Source of the DNA: Arcicella rigui
GTDB lineage: Bacteria > Bacteroidota > Bacteroidia > Cytophagales > Spirosomataceae
DNA length: 64,000 nt
Assembly (NCBI RefSeq): GCF_034929435.1
Contig: NZ_JAYFUM010000001.1
Location: 62,001 to 126,000 of the forward strand
Direction of reading: 5' to 3'
Position 1 is the first letter of the stretch; each line of letters begins with the position of its first letter. The notes under the pieces were generated by a model that saw nothing but the letters and a program-made list of their open reading frames with translations, was not told the origin of the DNA and did no database searches. A program made the position numbers and the translations under genes. Below, piece by piece: positions 1 through 7,619 of the stretch.

Positions 1-113
1 CACCAGACGTACTAAACCATAGAATTATGCTGAATTATGAAGCAGAAGCCGACGGAATCACAACGATGCAAGTAATAGACACTATTTTGCGAAGAGTAGC
101 GATTGGTAGATAA
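1..113 (+). CDS. MoxR-family AAA ATPase, C-terminal end (partial)
   Basis: Only the last 36 residues are present (reading frame begins at base 3; stop TAA at 111-113). They read PDVLNHRIMLNYEAEADGIT and on to a short helix ending RRVAIGR. This resembles the lid-domain end of MoxR-type AAA+ ATPases, where a (V/L)xxHR(I/L) stretch is followed by NYEAEAEG. MoxR proteins act as chaperone-like ATPases, often beside DUF58 and von Willebrand-domain proteins; those neighbours would lie to the left of the window. A hairpin terminator follows within 10 bases. The identification rests on a short segment, so confidence is moderate. Confidence 0.7.
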   Translation, partial: PDVLNHRIMLNYEAEADGITTMQVIDTILRRVAIGR

Positions 114-116
114 TCA

Positions 117-150
117 AAAGGGGATGATTGTACAATCATCCCTTTTTTTT
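117..150. terminator. Bidirectional hairpin terminator
   Basis: A perfect 10-bp stem, GGGATGATTG / CAATCATCCC, with a TA centre, is flanked by AAAA on the left and eight Ts on the right. It sits between two converging genes and can serve both. Confidence 0.85.
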
Positions 151-1030
151 ATGCGATTCTTTTTTTCAAAATTGGATACGCCAACACCGCCGCCAAAATT
201 ACGAAAGTACCTAAGTAAAAGCCCAACGTCATGCGTTCTTTTTCGCCAAAGATAACAAAGGCTAAAATGATACCGTAAACGGGTTCAAGATTTAACGTAA
301 GGTTGAAAGTAAAAGCCGAAAACTTTTTGATTAATTCCACGCTTTCGGCAAAAGCATACACCGTACAAACAATAGCAAGAATCATCAGCCAGAGCCAATC
401 GTATCCCTGTGGAATGATTTTTAGGTTTTCTTCGCCAAAAAAGAATAAGTACACTACGGGGAAAAAAGTAAAAATAGCCGACCCCATCATTTCGTACAGC
501 GTGATAACTTGTGGCGTATAATGTTTAGAAAAACGATTGTTGATAACGGAAAATAAAGCACTCAGAAATGCCGAAAATATTGCTATCAACAAGCCAGCAA
601 GATGACTAAATTCAAACAGAAAAATCAAATATAAACCCACAATCGTCAGTAGTCCTAAGCCTACTTCAACCAACTGTATTTTTCTTTTATTCCAAATAGG
701 TTCAATAAAGCTCGTCCAGAGTGAAGTCGTAGAAAGTCCAGCCAAACAAATAGCTACCGTCGAGATTTTAGCAGCATAAAAGAAAGTAAACCAATGGAGG
801 GCAATCATTCCGCCCATAAGCAATAGTTGGCCAATAATTTTGGGAGGAACTTTATAAGGAATTTTCTTTACAGAAAAGTATAAAAACAGCCCCAAAGCCG
901 CCAAAAAAGTCCTGAAAAAAACCACACTTAGCGAATGCACCGAAATCAATGCCCCAAGTATTGCGGTAAAACCAGCAATCAGAACCACAAAGTGAAGTTG
1001 TAAATAATCTTTTACGCTGTTTGTTTTCAT
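149..1030 (-). CDS. EamA/DMT-superfamily transporter
   Basis: A 293-residue, very hydrophobic protein with about ten predicted membrane segments arranged as two five-helix repeats, the normal length and layout for drug/metabolite transporter (EamA, formerly DUF6) permeases of the inner membrane. The second repeat carries the usual late motif region (NLEPVYGIILAFVIFGE at about residues 246-262), where an NxxPV element precedes a glycine-rich helix and the charged FGE end. The substrate cannot be told from sequence; relatives export amino acids, purines or other small metabolites. It ends inside the terminator shared with the converging MoxR gene and is transcribed alone. Confidence 0.88.
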   Translation of the reverse strand: MKTNSVKDYLQLHFVVLIAGFTAILGALISVHSLSVVFFRTFLAALGLFLYFSVKKIPYKVPPKIIGQLLLMGGMIALHWFTFFYAAKISTVAICLAGLSTTSLWTSFIEPIWNKRKIQLVEVGLGLLTIVGLYLIFLFEFSHLAGLLIAIFSAFLSALFSVINNRFSKHYTPQVITLYEMMGSAIFTFFPVVYLFFFGEENLKIIPQGYDWLWLMILAIVCTVYAFAESVELIKKFSAFTFNLTLNLEPVYGIILAFVIFGEKERMTLGFYLGTFVILAAVLAYPILKKRIA

Positions 1031-1234
1031 GAAGTATTAGGAGTTGTGAATTAAAGAGCATTTTTCAATGCCATACTCATAACTTAATTGGTACTGACGA
1101 ATTTAAAATGTTACTGTTGATTTGGGATTTCTGAATGTTGATAAAAGGGTTTTGTTTTTAATGAAATACTTCTAAAAAAATCGTTCAATTAATCCGACAT
1201 CCAATATCAAACATCCTACATTACGAACTCTCAC
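1031..1234. other. Intergenic region with word-like repeat
   Basis: No gene was seen in these 204 bases between two leftward genes. Bases 1192-1219 hold a run of near-repeats (ATCCGACATCC, AATATCAAACATCC) of the same word-like kind found at other intergenic sites in this window. Confidence 0.5.
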
Positions 1235-2314
1235 TTATCTCGGCACTGTATAATATAAAATGAAGCCAATACCAGTAAACACAATATTAGGAAGCCAAAC
1301 AGCCAATAGCGGAGGCATTCCACCAGACTGGGCAATTCCTTTACTCATCATAAAAAACAAGATGTATAAGAATGCCAGCATAAAGCCCAAAGCAATTTGA
1401 AAACCAACTCCACCACGAGCTTTTCGGGCAGAAACAATTACGCCAATTACACTCAGAATAATTACCGAAAACGGATTAGCAAAGCGAAGGTACTTTTCAA
1501 TCAAAAATACTTCAATTCCATCCGAACCACGGCTACGCATTTGGTCGAGGGTTTGTTCAAGCTCAGAATTCGTCAGCGTTTCGTGGATTTGATAAGTACT
1601 TTCAAAATCTTTTGGAAGTAGATTAAGTGTTGTATCAATCTTTGCACCGTAGCTAAGTTTTTGTTTACCATCAGGCAAAAAAGTACGGATACGATAATCG
1701 TAAATCGTCCATTTTCTTCGAGTAGAGTCCCAAGTAATATGGTCGGCAAGGAGTTTAGATTTTAGCGTATTTCCCTCAATTTTATCAATAGAAAATCTAA
1801 AACCTGTTTTTGTTCCAGTATCATAGCTTTCCATATAAGCGTAATCCTGTGGGGCGATTTTGATATGCACATCTCGTCCACTGTAATAATATGAGCCTAC
1901 AACATACTTGCGTTCAAAAGCAATACGAGTTTTATTAGCAATAGGGATAATCCAGCCAACCATAAAAAAAGTAAGCACGCCGATAATAGAAGCCGAAATA
2001 ATATATGGACGAATAAAACGAGTGAAACTTACTCCCGTACTTAGAATAGCAATGATTTCGGTACGAGAAGCCAAATTTGCCGTAAAAAATACCGTAGCGA
2101 TAAACACCATCAGCGGACTAATATAATTAGCCCAATAGGGAATAAAATTAAGGTAATAGTCAAACAAAACCGCTCTAACAGATGCCTTATTATCAATAAA
2201 ATTGTCAATTTTTTCGGTATAATCAATTACCATAATAATGGTAACAATGATAATAACCGCAAAAATGTAAGTTTTTAGAAATTTTTTAATGATGTATAAA
2301 TCAAGAATTTTCAT
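1235..2314 (-). CDS. LptF/LptG-family lipopolysaccharide export permease
   Basis: A 359-residue YjgP/YjgQ-family protein. These permeases pair as LptF and LptG with the ATPase LptB to pull lipopolysaccharide out of the inner membrane and hand it to LptC/LptA. The order is typical: about three N-terminal membrane helices (residues 10-30, 58-78, 97-125, the last entering WIIPIANKTRIAFE), a periplasmic beta-jellyroll (about 130-265), and three C-terminal helices (about 280-357). Sequence alone does not separate LptF from LptG cleanly; the length and MKILDLYIIKKFLKT start fit LptG slightly better. The partner gene is not in the window. A -7 promoter element lies 55 bases upstream. Confidence 0.9.
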   Translation of the reverse strand: MKILDLYIIKKFLKTYIFAVIIIVTIIMVIDYTEKIDNFIDNKASVRAVLFDYYLNFIPYWANYISPLMVFIATVFFTANLASRTEIIAILSTGVSFTRFIRPYIISASIIGVLTFFMVGWIIPIANKTRIAFERKYVVGSYYYSGRDVHIKIAPQDYAYMESYDTGTKTGFRFSIDKIEGNTLKSKLLADHITWDSTRRKWTIYDYRIRTFLPDGKQKLSYGAKIDTTLNLLPKDFESTYQIHETLTNSELEQTLDQMRSRGSDGIEVFLIEKYLRFANPFSVIILSVIGVIVSARKARGGVGFQIALGFMLAFLYILFFMMSKGIAQSGGMPPLLAVWLPNIVFTGIGFILYYTVPR

Positions 2315-2368
2315 TTTTTATCAAGTCACAATAGCGACAACCGCAGCTATTCAAATCATAATATTCTA

Positions 2369-2376
2369 CAAAGCTA
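2369..2376 (-). promoter_or_regulatory. Promoter -7 element for the LptF/G gene
   Basis: On the minus strand these bases read TAGCTTTG, matching the Bacteroidetes TAnnTTTG element. No well-spaced -33 TTTG was found. It would give a leader of about 45-50 bases. Confidence 0.45.
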
Positions 2377-2445
2377 CGAATAAAAAAAAACTCTATGGTT
2401 TGAAGCACAAAATTGAAGGATTAAAAATTGTTAATAGGCTTAAAT

Positions 2446-2727
2446 CTACTGCGATACATAAGGGATTACTTCAATCGTTAAGCTTCGTCCGAGTAAAGCA
2501 TCTGCGAATGTATTTTGGGTAATTTCGATGAGTCTCTGTTCATCAGCATAATTTTCACTTAAATGCTTACCCTGAATAGTTTGTACAGAGAGAGAATCTT
2601 CATCTACTTGTAAAACATTAAAGGAAATATTACTGAATCGGAGATGTGCTTGAGCTTGTTGTTCAATGACTGATTTTTGCTCGTCGTTTAGATAATGAAT
2701 CTGGGCTAAATTTTTGATGATTTCCAT
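2446..2727 (-). CDS. Hypothetical protein (93 residues)
   Basis: A small soluble, acidic protein with no signal peptide, membrane segment or motif I recognise. It begins MEIIKNLAQIHYLNDEQKSV and looks like an alpha/beta fold of a helix (residues 1-30), two strands (about 34-53), a second helix (62-76) and a final strand (82-91). Codon use resembles its neighbours, and it lies between the tRNA operon and the LptF/G gene on the same strand, which supports it being real. It could be co-transcribed with the LptF/G gene, although a separate -7 element lies between them. No function is proposed. Confidence 0.6.
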   Translation of the reverse strand: MEIIKNLAQIHYLNDEQKSVIEQQAQAHLRFSNISFNVLQVDEDSLSVQTIQGKHLSENYADEQRLIEITQNTFADALLGRSLTIEVIPYVSQ

Positions 2728-2840
2728 AAGTGCTAAAATTTAAAAGGAGTTAGATTAAAAATAGTAAAAGTTCTTTAAAAGAATGAGCGTTTTTGTAAAA
2801 GTAAAGAATTTAAGCGAATTTGTAAAAACAACTAAAAAGC

Positions 2841-2885
2841 AAAAAGAGTGTAAATTGCTGATATTTAGCTATTTACACTCTTTTT
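2841..2885 (-). terminator. Terminator of the tRNA-Gly/tRNA-Leu operon
   Basis: A perfect 15-bp stem (AAAAAGAGTGTAAAT / ATTTACACTCTTTTT), extended inward by GCT/AGC after one mismatch. It lies 25 bases beyond tRNA-Leu in the direction of transcription and has a T-run on the minus strand. Confidence 0.85.
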
Positions 2886-2910
2886 ATTTGGCTTTTAATT
2901 GCCCCAAAAG

Positions 2911-2994
2911 TACCGGGGACGGGAATCGAACCCGTACGAACTTGCGTTCACAGGATTTTAAGTCCTGCGTGTCTACCAGTTCCACCACCCTGGC
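2911..2994 (-). tRNA. tRNA-Leu (anticodon UAA)
   Basis: On the minus strand the molecule starts GCCAGGGTGGTGGAACTGG, has the leucine-type D-arm ending GGTAGACAC, the anticodon loop CTTAAAA inside the stem CAGGA/TCCTG, a long variable arm (TGAACGCAAGTTCGT) and a T-arm ACGGG-TTCGATT-CCCGT. The length of 84 and the long variable arm are right for a class II leucine tRNA. The acceptor stem has one A-C mismatch at pair 4-69 and CCA is not encoded. It is downstream of tRNA-Gly in the same short operon. Confidence 0.93.
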
Positions 2995-3061
2995 ATGAAA
3001 TTAAAGATATTACTCTAATCTCTTAAACTTAAAAAGCACCATAAGGTGCTTCTATAAGCTG

Positions 3062-3134
3062 AGCGAAAGACGAGGTTCGAACTCGCGACCTCAACCTTGG
3101 CAAGGTTGCGCTCTACCAGCTGAGCTACTTTCGC
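3062..3134 (-). tRNA. tRNA-Gly (anticodon GCC)
   Basis: The minus strand reads GCGAAAGTAGCTCAGCTGG, then the anticodon stem-loop CAACC-TTGCCAA-GGTTG with anticodon GCC, and the T-arm CGAGG?-type stem around TTCGAA. The acceptor GCGAAAG pairs with CTTTCGC. Length 73, no encoded CCA. It is the first gene of a two-tRNA operon with tRNA-Leu 67 bases downstream; a well-formed promoter lies about 50 bases upstream. Confidence 0.95.
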
Positions 3135-3181
3135 TTGTGATTCTTTTGAATTTTTTGTTGTAATTCCGTTGAATTGTGGTG

Positions 3182-3212
3182 CAAAATTATGCGATAGATT
3201 TCTTCTGTGCAA
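3182..3212 (-). promoter_or_regulatory. Promoter of the tRNA-Gly/tRNA-Leu operon
   Basis: On the minus strand a TTG (3210-3212) is followed after 20 bases by TAATTTTG (3182-3189). Both elements and the spacing fit the Bacteroidetes primary-sigma promoter. Confidence 0.75.
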
Positions 3213-3518
3213 GCTTTTTAAGAAAAAAAATAACAAGAATTTTTGATAAAATTTATAAATAGTTGATTTTGTTTGAATTAAGTCTTGATTTTTTTTGAGA
3301 TTTTTTCATGGTTTGGATGAATTCAAAACATAAAATGGACTATTTATTACTTCTAAAAATAGAAACTGTAAAAATGAAGCTGTTTAAAGGCTCTACTTTT
3401 TGTATTAAAAAGGCGAGTAAATTTTTCTGTTGGTACAAAAAATGATTTTAAAAGCCAATTTGAAGAAATATTAAGACAAACCCACGCTTGGTTGTACTTT
3501 TATTAAAATTGATTCCAA
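3213..3518. other. Gene-free AT-rich spacer
   Basis: About 300 bases between the tRNA promoter and the terminator of the secreted-protein gene. No open frame with a plausible start, no hairpin of note and no repeat was seen. Confidence 0.5.
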
Positions 3519-3555
3519 TAAAAAAAGAGTAATTGTTGAAAAACAACTACTCTTT
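3519..3555 (-). terminator. Hairpin terminator with GAAA loop
   Basis: AAAGAGTA and TACTCTTT pair perfectly, followed after one A-C mismatch by TTGTT/AACAA closing a GAAA tetraloop. On the minus strand a T-run follows. It lies 20 bases beyond the stop of the secreted-protein gene. Confidence 0.85.
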
Positions 3556-3575
3556 TCTGTAACACCCCAATCAAA

Positions 3576-4370
3576 TTACTCTATCACTACTCTCTTAGCT
3601 GTACCGTCTTCTCCTTGTGTAACAGTAACGAAAACTGTGCCTTTGGTATTTTTCTTTAATTCAACTTGTCCCATAAATTCGCCTTGAAAATCTTTGAATT
3701 TTTGAGAACCAACCTCTTTTCCATTTACATCGGTAACGATTACGTTCACATCTCCTTTTTCAGGCGTATAAAATTTTAGATTCAGTTTATTATCGAAAGG
3801 CTTATTCGGATAAATTTTGAGAGCTTTTACCGTTTTTGATTCATTGAATGGGTCTAAATTTTTAAAGTCGCCATCAAAGTTGAATTTAAACTCCTTCATC
3901 ATCGGTTGCAACGAACCAAAAAGGTTGTCATGCTCGCCATCGTTGAATTCAAATTCAAGTTCATCTTGGTCATTATCGTCAAATTTTTTCTCAATTTTTT
4001 TGCCGTCCTTGTAAATTTCAATTCGCTTCTGATTTTTACGTGGAGAACGAGCTGAACGTGGCTCATTGATGGCAATGTCGTCGTTTCTATCAACTTTAAT
4101 TCTGATTTGTTTGCGTGCTTGGTCGCCATTGGCTGCAAAAAGCGAATCTGTAATGTGGTTGATTAGATTTTCTTTTTCCTCAGCATTCATGCCTTGGGCA
4201 TTATAAGTACGGTCGAAAACTTGTTTTTGTCCTTTTTCGGTTGTTTCTACGTGGATTTTAAGTTTACCGTCTTTTTCCTCAATGTTTTGAGTGATATTTT
4301 TCTGAGCCATTGCCGACAAGCTACCTACAAGCAAAATGGCTGTACTGAGTGTTTTAATGTAATTTTGCAT
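3576..4370 (-). CDS. Secreted protein with type IX secretion sorting domain
   Basis: A 264-residue exported protein of unknown activity. Residues 1-22 are a signal peptide ending in SAMAQ. The middle (about 60-165) is strongly charged and looks extended: lysine/arginine-rich stretches, then an acidic run (FDDNDQDELEFEFNDGEHD). The last 80 residues match the type A C-terminal sorting domain of the type IX secretion system: IYPNKPFDNKLNLKF, a DVNGKEV turn, then KGTVFVTVTQGE and a terminal KRVVIE strand. Such domains direct cargo across the outer membrane and are usually cleaved. It diverges from the histidine kinase/response regulator pair, which may control it. No catalytic motif was found. 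Confidence 0.82.
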   Translation of the reverse strand: MQNYIKTLSTAILLVGSLSAMAQKNITQNIEEKDGKLKIHVETTEKGQKQVFDRTYNAQGMNAEEKENLINHITDSLFAANGDQARKQIRIKVDRNDDIAINEPRSARSPRKNQKRIEIYKDGKKIEKKFDDNDQDELEFEFNDGEHDNLFGSLQPMMKEFKFNFDGDFKNLDPFNESKTVKALKIYPNKPFDNKLNLKFYTPEKGDVNVIVTDVNGKEVGSQKFKDFQGEFMGQVELKKNTKGTVFVTVTQGEDGTAKRVVIE

Positions 4371-4423
4371 AGTATTACTGAGTTTACGGATTTTGTTAAA
4401 ATCAATTTAAAAATTTCATCAAA

Positions 4424-4452
4424 CAAACTTAATCAACCTATTCTGTTTCAAA
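4424..4452 (-). promoter_or_regulatory. Promoter of the T9SS cargo gene
   Basis: On the minus strand TTTG (4449-4452) is followed after 17 bases by TAAGTTTG (4424-4431), giving a leader of about 45 bases. Confidence 0.6.
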
Positions 4453-4506
4453 TCATTGTTCTTTGTTAAAAGATGTTAAACGGATTAGATTGCTTCAGTT
4501 TTAGTT

Positions 4507-4514
4507 TAATTTTG
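4507..4514 (+). promoter_or_regulatory. Promoter -7 element for the two-component operon
   Basis: TAATTTTG matches the -7 consensus on the plus strand. The nearest upstream TTG (4490-4492) is only 14 bases away, shorter than usual, so this is tentative. Confidence 0.4.
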
Positions 4515-4645
4515 TTGCCATGAAATAGACACAGACACTTTTGAAAAGTTGCAATAGATTATTCTGAAAAATTGAAAAATGCTCCATTGCACTTGAAAAA
4601 GATTGAAATAAGTGTTTAGCAATCTGGCAAAATGGTTGAGAAAGT

Positions 4646-6397
4646 ATGACTAAAAGAAAGATACAATATATTATCGCTTTGATGGCTTTTGCTTTGTTGG
4701 GTTTAATAGCCTTCCAAATGTATTGGCTGGGTTTTACTGTACGTTCAAAAAATGACCAGTTTGGTAGCGATGTTCGTGATGCGATGCAACAAGTAGTGCG
4801 TAAACTTGGTAAGCAAGAGTTTTATTACTTTGTACAGCGAAAAATAGAAGCCGAAGAAAAACAAAAGCAACTTTTGGCAATAGCCAAGCCTATTACAGAA
4901 AAAGTAAAAGACAAAGCAAAAGAAAAAGTACCCAGTCGTGGAGCAAACCAGTCGGCTTTGGGTTTGGATAAAGTTGGAGCTACGCCTTTTCCGTCTGATA
5001 TTTTGGTTTCTAAAGGAACGGAAATTTTACCTAATGGCGAAATTCGTGAATATCAGGAATTTTCGATGAACATGGATTTGCAAGATTTTCAAAACCGTTT
5101 GAATGAACACAAGCAGTTGGATGAAATTTTTACAGAAGTTTTGCAACAACATCAAAATATGCTTTTGAAGCAAGATTCTATGCAAAAAGCCAATACTTTG
5201 ATGGAAAAACGAAAAAAAGTAAAAGTAAATCAAAGGCATGTAGATGAGGTAGTAATTGACACTGGCAATAAAGTGAAAAACAAAGCAGAAATTGCCAAAG
5301 AGGTGTTTAATGATTTCTTGTTTTCAAAAAGAAATATTTATGAACGAATCAACTACCAAGTATTAGATTCTTTGTTGAAATATGAAATCAAAATGAAGGG
5401 AATAGAAATTCCTTTTGAGTACGGAATTAGTAGCCAAGAAGAACCCAATTATTTGCATTATGCCTCGTCGATGAAGTATAAAATGAATGGATTGAAGAGC
5501 AATAAAGATACTTATATCGTCAATCTTTTTCCGAATGATTATGCCAATTCTGAGAATTATCTGAGAGTATATTTCCCAAATCAAGACCGATACATTATCA
5601 GAAATATTTGGGTAATGTACGCCACTTCATTGTTGTTGATTTTGGTGGTTTTGAGTTGCTTTTATGTAGCTGTAAGTACGATTGTAAAGCAAAAACAATT
5701 GGCTGATATTAAGAATGATTTTATCAATAATATGACGCATGAGTTTAAAACGCCAATTTCTACCATTTCGTTGGCGACTCAAATGTTACAAGATGAAGCC
5801 ATTGCGGCAAGTCCGTCGATGTTCAAACGGTACTTAGGTATTATTCGAGATGAAAATAAGCGTTTAGGTTCGCAAGTAGAGAAAGTACTCCAAACGGCTC
5901 AAATGGAAAGAGGAGACGTACAATTGAAGCTGAAAACGGTTGATGTTCATGAAATTATTGAGAAAGTATTAGAAAATATTAGTCCGCAAATTGAATTGCG
6001 TGAAGGCATCATCGACTTAGATTTACAGGCTGAAATCACAGAAATTGAAGCGGATGAAGTACATTTGACCAATATTATCTTTAATCTTTTGGATAATGCC
6101 AACAAGTATTCACCCGAAAAACCTGAAATTACGATTGCTACTAAGAATACCGAAAAGGGAATTTCAATTACGATAAAAGATAAAGGTATTGGGATGAGTA
6201 AAGAATCTTTGAAGAATATTTTTGAAAAATTCTATCGAGTTCCAACTGGTAATTTACACGATGTTAAAGGTTTTGGATTGGGATTGAGCTATGTAAAGAA
6301 AATGATTCAAGAACATCACGGAAAAATAAACGTACAAAGTAAGCTGAATGAAGGTAGTGAATTTGAGGTAATTTTACCGATTTACATTACTTCATAA
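4646..6397 (+). CDS. Membrane sensor histidine kinase
   Basis: A 583-residue two-component sensor of the inner membrane. A first membrane helix (residues 8-28) and a second (about 323-347) bracket a roughly 295-residue periplasmic sensor domain without a recognised fold; it is rich in lysine and glutamine and probably partly coiled. There is no HAMP or PAS domain. The cytoplasmic part has the phospho-acceptor H-box NNMTHEFKTPIS with His365, then a HATPase domain with N-box NIIFNLLDNANKYS, G1 box DKGIGMS, F box FEKFYRV and G2 box GFGLGLSYV, so all catalytic boxes are intact. Its response regulator follows 50 bases downstream. The signal is unknown; the divergent secreted protein is a candidate target or partner. 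Confidence 0.93.
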   Translation: MTKRKIQYIIALMAFALLGLIAFQMYWLGFTVRSKNDQFGSDVRDAMQQVVRKLGKQEFYYFVQRKIEAEEKQKQLLAIAKPITEKVKDKAKEKVPSRGANQSALGLDKVGATPFPSDILVSKGTEILPNGEIREYQEFSMNMDLQDFQNRLNEHKQLDEIFTEVLQQHQNMLLKQDSMQKANTLMEKRKKVKVNQRHVDEVVIDTGNKVKNKAEIAKEVFNDFLFSKRNIYERINYQVLDSLLKYEIKMKGIEIPFEYGISSQEEPNYLHYASSMKYKMNGLKSNKDTYIVNLFPNDYANSENYLRVYFPNQDRYIIRNIWVMYATSLLLILVVLSCFYVAVSTIVKQKQLADIKNDFINNMTHEFKTPISTISLATQMLQDEAIAASPSMFKRYLGIIRDENKRLGSQVEKVLQTAQMERGDVQLKLKTVDVHEIIEKVLENISPQIELREGIIDLDLQAEITEIEADEVHLTNIIFNLLDNANKYSPEKPEITIATKNTEKGISITIKDKGIGMSKESLKNIFEKFYRVPTGNLHDVKGFGLGLSYVKKMIQEHHGKINVQSKLNEGSEFEVILPIYITS

Positions 6398-6446
6398 CAA
6401 AATTAGTATATCCAATTAATCATTATTCCTATTTATTTTTATTAAC

Positions 6447-7130
6447 ATGACGAAGATTCTCCTTGCCGAAGACGACCCCAATTTAGGTACTTTACTTCAA
6501 GAATATTTAACGATAAAAGGCTACGAAACTATTTTAGCAAAAGATGGCGATGAGGCTCTTACAAAGTTTGTACAGCAAGATTACGACCTTTGTATTTTTG
6601 ATGTAATGATGCCTAAAAAAGACGGTTTTACTTTGGCAAAAGAAGTACGAATGTCTGATAAAGATACGCCAATCATTTTTCTGACGGCAAAGGCGATGAA
6701 AGAGGATACTTTGCAAGGGTTTAAATTGGGTGCAGACGATTATATGACCAAGCCTTTTTCGATGGAAGAGTTGTTGGCTCGCCTGCAAGCTGTTTTGCGA
6801 AGAAGCCAGAAAGTAGAGTTACAAAACGAGAAGATTTCAAATTTCACAATCAAAGGTTTTGCTTTTGATGCTGAGAAGCAAATTTTAGTAAGAGATGGCG
6901 TTTCGCAAAAATTGACAGTGAAAGAATCGGCACTATTGAAATTACTTTGTGAAAACATGGGTAAACCTGTAAGTAGAAGTTTTGCTTTGAAAATGGTTTG
7001 GGGCGACGATACTTATTTCAATGCCAGAAGTATGGATGTGTATATTACGAAATTGAGAAAATTCTTAAAAGAAGAACCTGATATTCAAATTGTTAATTTA
7101 CATGGAGAAGGTTTTAAATTGATAGTATAA
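6447..7130 (+). CDS. OmpR/PhoB-family response regulator
   Basis: A 227-residue DNA-binding response regulator and cognate partner of the kinase just upstream. The receiver domain (residues 1-120) has the acidic pocket EDD at 8-10, the phospho-acceptor Asp52 in FDVMMPKKDG, the switch Thr in FLTAKA and Lys102 in TKPFS. The C-terminal winged helix (about 130-227) has the usual Trans_Reg_C features: LTVKESALLKLLCEN, then a recognition helix region around NARSMDVYITKLRKFL. The operon ends in a strong terminator just beyond the stop. Confidence 0.96.
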   Translation: MTKILLAEDDPNLGTLLQEYLTIKGYETILAKDGDEALTKFVQQDYDLCIFDVMMPKKDGFTLAKEVRMSDKDTPIIFLTAKAMKEDTLQGFKLGADDYMTKPFSMEELLARLQAVLRRSQKVELQNEKISNFTIKGFAFDAEKQILVRDGVSQKLTVKESALLKLLCENMGKPVSRSFALKMVWGDDTYFNARSMDVYITKLRKFLKEEPDIQIVNLHGEGFKLIV

Positions 7131-7132
7131 AT

Positions 7133-7168
7133 AAAAAAGCATTGGCGATATACAGCCAATGCTTTTTT
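7133..7168. terminator. Bidirectional hairpin terminator
   Basis: A perfect 14-bp stem, AAAAAAGCATTGGC / GCCAATGCTTTTTT, with an 8-base loop. It serves the two-component operon and the converging DUF3291 gene. Confidence 0.9.
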
Positions 7169-7170
7169 AT

Positions 7171-7611
7171 TTAGTATTTATTTTTGAAGTCAAAAGCATA
7201 TTCCGATGCTCCGTTTTTCTGTAAATATTCCAGTCGTTCTTTGGCTTCTTCAAGGCTTGGTGTATGTCCTTCGTCGATATACCAAAATACAGTAGAAGCT
7301 TTCCCGAATTTTTCAAACCATTTGTTTCTGTCTCGCATTACTGCCGAATGTGCAGATTTGAAAACATATTCCATTAAATCGTCCATAGATTCCCAAACAG
7401 ACATATTCACAATGATTCTCTCATCATCAAAAGGTTGAATACTGGTAGCATTACCACCTTCATCTTTCAATCGCCAAACAAAGCCTTTGCTACTTTCAGC
7501 AAGTTGATTGATGCGGTCCAATTGTGCAACAAAATCTGCCATCAAGGGGTCTTGGATATTTGCAGAAATCATTCTTGAAATATTTAGCTGAGCTAAAAGT
7601 TTTTTCTTCAT
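7171..7611 (-). CDS. DUF3291 / ABM-like domain protein
   Basis: A 146-residue cytoplasmic protein of the DUF3291 family, a dimeric alpha/beta-barrel (antibiotic-monooxygenase-like) fold. Visible family features are a LVAQLDRINxLAESSxGFVWRL-type segment (here around residues 28-50), NMSVWESMDDLMEYVF, and a C-terminal WYIDEGHTPSLEEAKERL. The frame is open further upstream into rlmN, but the ATG at 7611, 9 bases after the rlmN stop, starts the conserved part and avoids the overlap. The biochemical role of the family is not established; co-transcription with rlmN is likely. Confidence 0.8.
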   Translation of the reverse strand: MKKKLLAQLNISRMISANIQDPLMADFVAQLDRINQLAESSKGFVWRLKDEGGNATSIQPFDDERIIVNMSVWESMDDLMEYVFKSAHSAVMRDRNKWFEKFGKASTVFWYIDEGHTPSLEEAKERLEYLQKNGASEYAFDFKNKY

Positions 7612-7619
7612 ATAGCTTC

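Noticed and set aside
2783..2998. Plus-strand open frame across tRNA-Leu
   Set aside because: It is antisense to the tRNA (the GDGNRTRTN-type peptide is the usual shadow of a leucine tRNA) and has no family support.
3015..3236. Minus-strand open frame across tRNA-Gly (AKVAQLVERNLAKVEVASSN type)
   Set aside because: A classic translated-tRNA artefact with no promoter or start of its own.
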